Positions 1 to 5,995 of a stretch of 6,782 nucleotides of DNA are shown one piece after another. The stretch comes from Planctomycetota bacterium. GTDB taxonomy: Bacteria > Planctomycetota > Planctomycetia > Pirellulales > S012-138. The notes under the pieces were generated by a model that ran no database searches, was not told the origin of the DNA, and worked only from the letters and a program-made list of their open reading frames with translations. Position 1 is the stretch's first letter. The number at the start of each line of letters is the position of its first letter. The stretch is taken from contig JALSGI010000012.1 of the NCBI GenBank assembly GCA_026982835.1, positions 1 through 6,782 of the forward strand, given 5' to 3'. The position numbers and the translations under genes were made by a program.

Positions 1-145
1 GCACCACCGGTGGCTGCACCAAACCAACCTGGGAGCCAGGCCGCAAAAGCATTAATAATGGATTGACCTTCACCGCGGCACTTCCAGGTCTCCTGGGGGT
101 CTGCGGCGATGTTCCAGCAGAACTTTTTGCCAAGAGGAGTTTGCC
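1..145. other. Region upstream of the MgtC-like gene, no assignable gene
   Basis: No reading frame here can be assigned with confidence. One plus-strand frame is open from the window edge to a TGA at 64-66 and could be the tail of an upstream gene, but its last codons include TTA and ATA, which are unusual for this GC-rich DNA. An A/T-rich patch at 52-59 contains AATAAT (54-59), a 5/6 match to a -10 box, but there is no matching -35 box. A short perfect palindrome, CCACCGGTGG, lies at 5-14. Any promoter for the downstream gene should be in this stretch, but it cannot be placed. Confidence 0.3.
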
Positions 146-610
146 ATGCCGTGGCTTGAGCAGTGGCTGGAGTGGCTGGGCCTGCACTACGGCGGCACGG
201 AACACCTGATGCGGGTGGTGGGTCGTCTGGCCCTGGCGGCCGTCTTGTCGGCCATTGTGGGTTTCGAGCGGCAGAAGCGCGGTCGGGCTGCGGGCCTGCG
301 CACGCACATGCTGGTGGGGATCGGTTCGGCCCTGTTTACGCTCATCCCGCTGGAGGCCGGGGCCAGCGTAAATACCATCAGCGAGATCGTGCGGGGAATC
401 GCCTCCGGGATCGGTTTCCTGGGCGCGGGGGCCATCCTCAAAAGCACCGACAGCGCCCAGATCCGCGGGCTGACCACCGCCGCAGGCATCTGGATGACCG
501 CAGCCGTGGGCCTGGCCTGCGGGGCCGGCTGGGTGGTGCCCGCGGTGCTGGGGGCCTTGCTGGCCCTGGTGATTCTGTCCCTGTCGCGCGTGGAGGGCTT
601 GAGCGACTGA
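146..610 (+). CDS. MgtC/SapB family inner-membrane protein (short form)
   Basis: The 154-aa protein matches the N-terminal membrane domain of the MgtC/SapB family. Seen in sequence: hydrophobic segments at about 23-40, 53-68, 84-98, 109-126 and 129-147. The family signatures are present: GFERQ (39-43) followed by GRAAGLRTHMLVG (46-58), then GFLGAGAILK (90-99) and RGLTTAAGIW (107-116). The ATG is supported by GGAG at 136-139, six bases upstream. Known of the family: Salmonella MgtC supports growth in low magnesium and inside macrophages and has been linked to F1Fo ATP synthase inhibition; longer members carry a C-terminal soluble ACT-like domain. This protein stops after the membrane domain, so it is the short form common in environmental bacteria, whose role is not settled. 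No frameshift or lost motif is seen. The following lipoprotein gene starts 129 bases downstream on the same strand and may be partly read through. Confidence 0.9.
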   Translation: MPWLEQWLEWLGLHYGGTEHLMRVVGRLALAAVLSAIVGFERQKRGRAAGLRTHMLVGIGSALFTLIPLEAGASVNTISEIVRGIASGIGFLGAGAILKSTDSAQIRGLTTAAGIWMTAAVGLACGAGWVVPAVLGALLALVILSLSRVEGLSD

Positions 611-661
611 GCTTCCAGCCCGCGGGAACGTTGCAAGGGAAAAGCCAAGCGGCGGTTTTTC

Positions 662-690
662 ATGACGCCCGACGGCTCCTGCGATACAAT
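662..690 (+). promoter_or_regulatory. Candidate sigma70-type promoter of the lipoprotein gene
   Basis: ATGACG at 662-667 (4/6 match to the -35 consensus) is followed by a 17-nt spacer and TACAAT at 685-690 (5/6 match to the -10 consensus). Transcription would start near 697, giving a leader of about 43 nt before the ATG at 740. This placement conflicts with full formation of the 676-731 hairpin in the RNA, because the 5' arm would not be transcribed. Only the inner UUCG-capped stem (696-713) would remain. The match is reasonable but unproven. Confidence 0.4.
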
Positions 691-731
691 GGAGCCGATT
701 GCTTCGGGAATCGTTCCTCCTGTCGCAGGAG
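676..731 (+). promoter_or_regulatory. Long imperfect hairpin enclosing the Shine-Dalgarno of the lipoprotein gene
   Basis: The outer stem is a perfect 9-bp inverted repeat, CTCCTGCGA (676-684) with TCGCAGGAG (723-731), extendable by T685-G722 and A686-T721. Inside it GGAG (691-694) pairs with CTCC (717-720), and CGATT (696-700) pairs with AATCG (709-713). The apex is C702-G707 closing a UUCG tetraloop. The AGGAG Shine-Dalgarno (727-731) lies wholly in the 3' outer arm, so a transcript covering both arms would hide the ribosome site. That would suit read-through from the MgtC-like gene or an upstream promoter. As DNA it could instead be an operator or cruciform. The pairing is seen directly; regulation is inference. 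Confidence 0.55.
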
Positions 732-739
732 ACGTACCG

Positions 740-1477
740 ATGGCTGGTGTGCTCTATTTCCAGCGGCCTGGTGGGTTCTCCCTGCAAGCGGTGACCCTCT
801 GCTTCCTGGCACTCGTCGGCATATCCGGCTGCACTTCCCAGGAGCAACCTGCTCCTCCCGCCCCAAACCGGTCGCGGCCCAGTCCGCCCCAAGAAGACCC
901 CTTGCGCACCCTTTGGAAACCCCAGCCCGGCTCCGTGGGACTTACAGACCCGATGGAACTGGACCAGGGCCGGTTCCAGCTTCCCACCCCCGAAGGCTGG
1001 GAACTGCGGCGGGTGCCGGACTATCTGCTGGTGTGTCACCGGGGCAACTACCCGCGGCTTTACGTCTCGGTGGCCGACGATCCGGCTTTTACCAATATCA
1101 CCCCGGCCAACGTGGTCGCCTATGCCGAAGCGGCCGCCAATCGCCTGCAAGAGAAAAAACTGGCCGTCCCAGTGCGCCCGGTGCAAGTGGGCAACTTCGT
1201 GGGAGTAAGCTACGGCTGGGAAGCCACGTCCAAGGGGAAGCGGCTGATGCGGTTCTTTCTGGTCACCACCCGCGGCCAGCGGCGGTACACGATCGAGCTG
1301 CGCTGCCTGGAGGCCACCTTTGACGACTACCGCGACACGGCCCTGGCCGTGGCGGCGGCCGTGCAGTTCGGCGAGGCGGAAGCTCCTCCTTCAAACCCCC
1401 AAGAGCCCCCCAAGGACAAAGAAAAGAAGCCTGCCACGGACTCCGGCAGCAAGGAAGAGAGCAAAAACGAAAAGTAA
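740..1477 (+). CDS. Predicted lipoprotein with possible PsbP/DcrB-like domain
   Basis: The chosen start is ATG 740 (245 aa). It has AGGAG at 727-731, eight bases upstream, and it begins a typical lipoprotein signal: a hydrophobic stretch at about 17-29 ending in the lipobox ISGC, with Cys31 as the lipidation site. An in-frame ATG at 662 would add 26 residues, have no ribosome site and spoil the signal peptide. After the Cys comes a Pro-rich linker (36-53), then a soluble domain at about 75-212 that starts with a strand and PEGW (84-87) and contains NVVAYAEAAANRL (124-136), several beta-like stretches and a final AVAAAVQF helix (203-210). The order resembles Mog1/PsbP/DcrB-like lipoproteins, but this is a weak fold-level guess. 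The C-terminus (215-245) is Pro/Lys/Glu-rich and probably disordered. No catalytic motif is seen. It should sit on a membrane facing the periplasm. Confidence 0.8.
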   Translation: MAGVLYFQRPGGFSLQAVTLCFLALVGISGCTSQEQPAPPAPNRSRPSPPQEDPLRTLWKPQPGSVGLTDPMELDQGRFQLPTPEGWELRRVPDYLLVCHRGNYPRLYVSVADDPAFTNITPANVVAYAEAAANRLQEKKLAVPVRPVQVGNFVGVSYGWEATSKGKRLMRFFLVTTRGQRRYTIELRCLEATFDDYRDTALAVAAAVQFGEAEAPPSNPQEPPKDKEKKPATDSGSKEESKNEK

Positions 1478-1525
1478 TGCCTGCCCGCGGCGTGCGCCGT
1501 CTCCCCGCACTGACGTGCGCACGCT

Positions 1526-1550
1526 CCAGGGGCTTACGCCCCCGGCTCGC
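1526..1550 (+). repeat. Palindromic GGCTCGC-tailed repeat, outlying copy
   Basis: GGGGC (1529-1533) pairs with GCCCC (1538-1542) around a TTAC loop. The outer CC (1526-1527) pairs with GG (1544-1545), with one A-C mismatch between. The tail CTCGC follows. The copy at 4121-4147 has the same TTAC loop and the same CCCGGCTCGC run after the stem, so the two are dispersed members of one family. The rest of 1478-1735 shows no supported gene. A GGCC/GGCC pairing followed on the minus strand by five T (1700-1728) is too weak to call a terminator for the 114-aa gene. Confidence 0.55.
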
Positions 1551-1735
1551 TGGCCAACCGCCGGCTGACGCCCGCGGCTCGCCACCCTCCAAGCCCCCTT
1601 GGCCGTTGGTGGTAGAACGCCAAGGGGCGGATTTGGCAAAGTTCGGCCGCACCGCTCGTGGCAAGGCTCTTTTTTAGCCCCGAAGGCTGTTGCCCGGAGA
1701 AAAAGGCCCCACGTGCTCCCACCCGGCCAGGGAGC

Positions 1736-2080
1736 TCAGGGGATGCCCCAGCCCACGCCTGGAGCCCACTCCAACCAGCCGGGAAACAGGCACGTAAAAC
1801 CGAGCTTGACGGCCAGGAACCCGCCGGCAACCCAGGCCGTGTGCCGCCTGCCCCACTGAAACCACCAGCCCACCACCAGGGCGATCACCCCCGCTTGGAC
1901 CAGAAACACCAGGAAGGCACCGGGGATCGCCGTGGAAAACTCTCGCAGAAAAGCGAAGAACGCCGCGCCCACCAGCGACGGGGCCAGCATCAGCGGCAAA
2001 AACGTCTCTTCGCCCTCTTCTTCCCGGCCAAGCAGAAACATCAGCAAAAACACCAGCACGACGTTGAACAGCAGGTCCAT
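1736..2080 (-). CDS. Small multi-spanning membrane protein, unknown function
   Basis: I do not recognise the family. The 114-aa product is mostly hydrophobic, with likely membrane segments at about 2-17, 29-45, 54-73 and 82-98. An acidic loop (REEEGEE, 19-25) lies between the first two, and a charged turn (WGRRHT, 76-81) between the last two. The C-terminus is Trp/Gly/Pro-rich (101-114). The ATG at 2080 is the only reasonable start, as no in-frame ATG, GTG or TTG lies close upstream. There is no clear Shine-Dalgarno, which is common in this phylum. The gene begins 68 bases after the stop of the 485-aa DUF1501 gene on the same strand, so they are probably co-transcribed and it may serve that protein at the membrane. 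The coherent membrane pattern argues that it is real, though its short length leaves some doubt. Confidence 0.65.
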   Translation of the reverse strand: MDLLFNVVLVFLLMFLLGREEEGEETFLPLMLAPSLVGAAFFAFLREFSTAIPGAFLVFLVQAGVIALVVGWWFQWGRRHTAWVAGGFLAVKLGFTCLFPGWLEWAPGVGWGIP

Positions 2081-2148
2081 GAGCCGACCCGTCCCCGGCG
2101 GTGAGGTGGTGGTGTTTATCGTTTCCTGGGGGACTTCGTCTGAAGCCG

Positions 2149-3606
<1,458 letters not shown>

Positions 3607-3644
3607 GTGTTGTCTGTTTTCAACTGCGAGTGTGATCGTAGTTT

Positions 3645-3771
3645 TTAACAGCCCGTTGAAAAACGCAAGTTTGGGAGGGCGAGGCTCCTGCCGAGCCGCT
3701 TTTTTTCAGAAAATACGTCTAGTCCTGTGACGCGATTCCGTATCGAGGAACATTCTTCAACGGGCTGTTAA
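3645..3771. mobile_element. MITE-like element with 16-bp terminal inverted repeats
   Basis: TTAACAGCCCGTTGAA (3645-3660) is the exact reverse complement of 3756-3771. After one mismatch two more bases pair inward (3662-3663 with 3753-3754). The outermost TTAA at each end could be a target duplication (TTAA, or TA within it) or simply part of the repeat. The 127-bp interior has no coding capacity and carries one GAGC-stem repeat with a seven-T run. A small size, perfect termini and no transposase fit a non-autonomous element moved by a transposase elsewhere. It lies just upstream of the 485-aa DUF1501 gene. The family is not identified. Confidence 0.6.
3671..3706 (+). terminator. GAGC-stem repeat with T7 tract, terminator-like, inside the MITE
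   Basis: GGCTC (3683-3687) pairs with GAGCC (3693-3697) around CTGCC, and seven T follow at 3700-3706 after GC. A competing stem pairs GGAG (3674-3677) with CTCC (3685-3688). The 28 bases 3671-3698 recur inverted at 3884-3911 with one mismatch (T3689). On the plus strand it looks like an intrinsic terminator, but no plus-strand gene ends here. It may instead block antisense transcription. Confidence 0.5.
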
Positions 3772-3883
3772 GCTGGAGCCGTTTCGGCCCAGCCCCGGGC
3801 TTTGTACGTGTCAGCGACTTTGTGCTGGAGGCGTTCACATGAGAGTAAACGCCCGACAAAACCAACACTCGTTTCCACTGCTT

Positions 3884-3911
3884 CGGCTCGGCGGGAGCCT
3901 CGCCCTCCCAA
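3884..3911 (-). repeat. Inverted copy of the MITE-borne GAGC repeat
   Basis: These 28 bases are the reverse complement of 3671-3698 with a single mismatch (G3893 opposite T3689). The copy lies outside the MITE-like ends and lacks a T-tract on its own strand. Two near-identical copies 185 bases apart in opposite orientation could pair in a long transcript or promote inversion of the intervening segment. Confidence 0.75.
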
Positions 3912-3927
3912 TTGTGCCAATCGACGC

Positions 3928-3980
3928 TTGTTCCTGCCTCGGAGCGGGAGTTCCCCGGGAGGACGAACCTCCTGGTGAGC
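3928..3980 (+). repeat. GAGC-family repeat, unit 1 of a direct pair
   Basis: Bases 3928-3954 match 4017-4043 at 21 of 27 positions, 89 bases apart, and all six differences are transitions. Downstream, CCGGGAGG (3955-3962) pairs with CCTCCTGG (3968-3975), including one G-U pair, around ACGAA. A TGAGCC tail starts at 3976, and a five-T run lies at 4001-4005. The order of stem, GAGCC tail and T-run matches the next unit. Confidence 0.6.
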
Positions 3981-4016
3981 CGCAGGTGCTAGGCGCGTTG
4001 TTTTTCACAATCACCT

Positions 4017-4049
4017 TTGTTCTTGCTCTGGAGCGGAAGCTCCGGCGAG
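4017..4049 (+). repeat. GAGC-family repeat, unit 2 of the direct pair
   Basis: Its first 27 bases repeat 3928-3954 with six transitions. GGAGC (4030-4034) pairs with GCTCC (4039-4043) around GGAA, a GNRA-type tetraloop, and GGCGAG follows. The unit runs directly into the strong hairpin at 4050-4074, so stem plus terminator behaves as one module. Confidence 0.6.
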
Positions 4050-4074
4050 CCGCGTGCGTGAGCACGCGGTTTTT
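4050..4074 (+). terminator. Strong intrinsic-terminator-like hairpin with T5
   Basis: CCGCGTGC (4050-4057) pairs perfectly with GCACGCGG (4062-4069), eight base pairs around a GTGA loop (GNRA type). TTTTT at 4070-4074 follows immediately. This is a textbook plus-strand intrinsic terminator by form. No plus-strand gene precedes it, so its likely effect is to stop plus-strand transcripts before they run antisense into the DUF1501 gene beginning at 5703 and ending at 4210. Confidence 0.65.
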
Positions 4075-4120
4075 ACTTTCTTTTTACAACAGCAACGCGG
4101 TTGCTCTCGGTCCAACGCAA

Positions 4121-4147
4121 CCGGGAGCTTACGCTCCCGGCTCGCCG
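4121..4147 (+). repeat. GAGC-family repeat with perfect 8-bp stem
   Basis: CCGGGAGC (4121-4128) pairs perfectly with GCTCCCGG (4133-4140) around TTAC, and CTCGCCG and three T follow. The loop and the CCCGGCTCGC run after the stem are shared with the copy at 1526-1550 some 2.6 kb away. Confidence 0.65.
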
Positions 4148-4179
4148 TTTGGGGGCGCTGGCGCGTGCCCATGGGAGCG

Positions 4180-4197
4180 AAAAACGGCGGCTCGCCG
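4180..4197 (-). terminator. Terminator-like hairpin after the 497-aa DUF1501 gene
   Basis: Read on the minus strand, CGGCG (4197-4193) pairs with CGCCG (4189-4185) around AGC, and TTTTT (4184-4180) follows at once. It begins 12 bases after the stop codon at 4210. The all-GC stem is only 5 bp, but position and T-run fit an intrinsic terminator that separates this gene from the next minus-strand DUF1501 gene. Confidence 0.5.
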
Positions 4198-4209
4198 CGT
4201 GGGGTGGGG

Positions 4210-5703
4210 CTAGGCCAGGGCTTCGGCAATCACGTTCCCTTCCACCAGCGGGGTGGGGCGGCCGAAGCGGTCGCGGATTTTCAGGTGCGGATCGATTCCC
4301 AGCAGGTGGTACATCGTGGCCAGCAGGTCCTTGGGGCTGACGGGCCGATCGGCCACGTCGCTGCCGATGCGGTCGCTGGCTCCGACGATCCGCCCTCGGG
4401 CCACGCCCGCTCCGGCAATGAGGGAACTATAGGCCCGAGCCCAGTGGTCCCGGCCGCCGCCGATGGCCTTGTTGATCTTGGGCGTGCGGCCATGTTCGCT
4501 GGTACAGACCACCAGCACCTCGTCCAGCAGCCCGCGGCTGTCCAGGTCGGTAATCAGGCCGTACCAGCCCTGGTCGAACGAGGGGGCCAGTTCTTGTTTC
4601 ATCCGCGGGTAGTGGTTCCAGTGGGTGTCCCAGCCGCTTCCGGCCAGGCCGTATTCGTCCCAGAAGACGGTCACCACCTTGGCTCCGGCTTCGATCAGCC
4701 GCCGGGCGGTCAGCAGTCCTTGGCCAAACAGCGTGTAGCCGTAGAGCTGGCGTACTTTTTCCGGCTCGCGGCGCACGTCCAGGGCTTTGCGCAGGGCCGG
4801 AGAGTTCATCAGTTCGTAGGCCATTTGCTGGAAGCGGTTCAGCTCGCGGCCTGCAGCCGTGCGGCCCCAGTGCCGCCGGGCCTGGTCCAGTTGCTCTAGC
4901 AGTCGCCGCCGCCGGTCCAGGCGATCCAAGGTCACATCGCCTTGCAATCGGGTGGCCCCGGGCACCTCGAAGTAGCAGTCCGGCTCCACGCCCATGTAGG
5001 GGTCGTTGCCCTCGAAGTAGCGATTGCCCAGTTTCTTGCGCCGCCCGCGGGTGGCCTTGCCCACAAACTCCGTGGCCACCGGATCGTAGGCCGTGCCCAG
5101 GTAGGAGGCGTACGGGCCTGCCCGGGGCACCTCGCCTACCCGGCGGCTGCTAAAGGGCCAGGGCAGCAGCATGTTGCGGGGCACCTGGGAGCGGGGAGTC
5201 TCTGCTCCCTGCCGCTGATCGAGCACGTAATCGACCACCGAGCCGAAAAACGGCCAGTGCCGGGGGTCCCGGGGCGAAAGCTCCAGGCCCACATCGGTAA
5301 TCGGCGCCCCGGTCAGCGCGAAGGCCACGCCGTGGATCGGGTAAGCGTGATTGAGCGACCGCAGCACCGTGACGCGGTCCATCACCTTGGCCATCTTGGG
5401 GAACAGTTCCCCCACGTGGCAGCCAGGCAACGTGCTGGGGATGGAGCCCAGCTCGCCGCGCACCTCCACCGGGGCCTGCGGCTTGGGGTCCACCCATTCG
5501 ATCTGGCTGGGCGAGCCGTACAGGTGGATCAGAATCACCCCCTTGGCCCGGCCAAAATGCGACCCTCCGGCGGCCGATGCCTGCTGCCAGGCGAGCAGCT
5601 GGGGCAGGGCGGCTCCGGCCAGCCCCAGGCCGCCTACGCGCAGGAAGTCGCGCCGGGTAAACTCCCCGCACAAACGCTTCGGAGAACCCAGGATTCGCAG
5701 CAT
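4210..5703 (-). CDS. DUF1501 family protein with Tat signal
   Basis: The 497-aa protein is full-length DUF1501. Twin arginines at 17-18 in FTRRDFLRVGG lead into a hydrophobic core (about 22-38) and an Ala-rich cleavage region (40-46), a clear Tat signal. Core motifs: LIHLYGSPSQIEWVDPKP (58-75), NHAYPIHG (118-125), WDTHWNHYP (358-366), TSEHGRTP (401-408), GGGRDHW (415-421) and SPKDLLATMYHLLGID (456-471). The GSPSQ loop differs from the GGPSH-type loop of the other two copies, and it lacks the second His of GRDHH, so it belongs to another subfamily. A charged stretch (254-290) rich in Arg and Leu may form helices. Export and a sulfatase/phosphatase-like fold follow from the family; the substrate is unknown. 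The gene appears to be alone: it is divergent from 5992 onward and is followed by a terminator-like hairpin. The ATG has no clear Shine-Dalgarno. Confidence 0.93.
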   Translation of the reverse strand: MLRILGSPKRLCGEFTRRDFLRVGGLGLAGAALPQLLAWQQASAAGGSHFGRAKGVILIHLYGSPSQIEWVDPKPQAPVEVRGELGSIPSTLPGCHVGELFPKMAKVMDRVTVLRSLNHAYPIHGVAFALTGAPITDVGLELSPRDPRHWPFFGSVVDYVLDQRQGAETPRSQVPRNMLLPWPFSSRRVGEVPRAGPYASYLGTAYDPVATEFVGKATRGRRKKLGNRYFEGNDPYMGVEPDCYFEVPGATRLQGDVTLDRLDRRRRLLEQLDQARRHWGRTAAGRELNRFQQMAYELMNSPALRKALDVRREPEKVRQLYGYTLFGQGLLTARRLIEAGAKVVTVFWDEYGLAGSGWDTHWNHYPRMKQELAPSFDQGWYGLITDLDSRGLLDEVLVVCTSEHGRTPKINKAIGGGRDHWARAYSSLIAGAGVARGRIVGASDRIGSDVADRPVSPKDLLATMYHLLGIDPHLKIRDRFGRPTPLVEGNVIAEALA

Positions 5704-5815
5704 GGTTTGTACTTGTCAGGGGCGGGACACATCGGGAGGGATCATTTGCTGCTGGCAGCACTCTTCAGTGTATAAACTTTGCTGGATGGATGCCACTGAT
5801 TTTTCGGCGTAAGGC

Positions 5816-5833
5816 AGGGGGTATCCCCCTTTT
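5816..5833 (+). terminator. G5/C5 hairpin with short T-run upstream of the divergent promoter
   Basis: AGGGGG (5816-5821) pairs with CCCCCT (5825-5830) around TAT, and the strand continues with T to 5833. It lies 31 bases before the -35 box at 5864. No plus-strand gene ends upstream, so this may insulate the promoter from incoming transcription or be an operator. The rest of 5704-5863 holds another small inverted repeat, TGCTG (5747-5751) with CAGCA (5756-5760), and no clear promoter for the minus-strand gene. Confidence 0.35.
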
Positions 5834-5863
5834 CGGCCCGCAAGCTGCAAGAGCTGAAATCTT

Positions 5864-5893
5864 TTGACAAACGCCGAGGAGAGTTGGTATAAC
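5864..5893 (+). promoter_or_regulatory. Strong sigma70-type promoter with extended -10
   Basis: A perfect -35 box TTGACA (5864-5869) is followed by an 18-nt spacer and TATAAC (5888-5893, 5/6). TG at 5885-5886, one base before the hexamer, makes an extended -10. Transcription should start near 5900, leaving a leader of about 90 nt before the GTG at 5992. This is the best promoter match in the window and suggests the third DUF1501 gene is well expressed by the housekeeping sigma factor. Confidence 0.75.
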
Positions 5894-5935
5894 CTACAAC
5901 ATATCGGAGTTTTTTGATCTGTGCAGCAGGACTTC

Positions 5936-5995
5936 ATGTACCGCCGAGGGTTCGCTGTCTGGAACTGGCCGCCCCGAGAAGGGAACCTGCCGTGA
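5936..5995 (+). CDS. Possible 19-aa leader ORF overlapping the next start
   Basis: ATG 5936 opens a 19-codon frame ending at TGA 5993-5995, which overlaps the GTG start (5992-5994) of the DUF1501 gene in a GTGA arrangement typical of translational coupling. It lies wholly in the predicted leader RNA. An AGGA at 5928-5931 is only four bases upstream, closer than ideal. The peptide contains two Trp (WNW at 9-11) but resembles no known leader peptide. It could be chance; the overlap is its main support. Confidence 0.3.
   Translation: MYRRGFAVWNWPPREGNLP

Larger units (their letters stand above)
3607..4209. other. Gene-free repeat island between two DUF1501 genes
   Basis: About 600 bases separate the start of one minus-strand DUF1501 gene from the end of the next, and no supported gene lies within. 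The stretch holds a 127-bp MITE-like element (3645-3771), at least four copies of a GAGC-stem palindrome in both orientations, and two terminator-like hairpins. A further small inverted repeat is GGCGTT (3830-3835) with AACGCC (3848-3853). GCAAC (4092-4096) pairs with GTTGC (4100-4104). A reading frame that spans 3839-4213 on the plus strand is made mostly of repeat DNA and is not considered a gene. Confidence 0.75.

Noticed and set aside
662..739. Upstream ATG 662 as start of the lipoprotein gene
   Set aside because: It adds 26 residues before a good lipoprotein signal and has no ribosome site, whereas ATG 740 has AGGAG at proper spacing.
163..1323. 386-codon plus-strand frame across the MgtC-like and lipoprotein genes
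   Set aside because: It overlaps two better supported genes in another frame, is Arg/Gly/Ala/Pro-rich as expected from shifted GC-rich codons, and has no family signature.
3671..4150. CRISPR array
   Set aside because: Repeats are imperfect, occur in both orientations and are unevenly spaced, and no cas genes are near.
3839..4213. 124-codon plus-strand frame in the repeat island
   Set aside because: Most of it is translated palindromic repeat and it runs through a strong terminator hairpin.
4054..5775. Two long plus-strand frames (4054-4899 and 4942-5775) opposite the 497-aa DUF1501 gene
   Set aside because: Both are antisense shadows of a well supported gene, and the first begins inside a terminator hairpin.
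5936..5995. Trp-codon attenuator leader
   Set aside because: Two Trp codons are present, but there is no terminator/antiterminator pair after them and no tryptophan gene follows.
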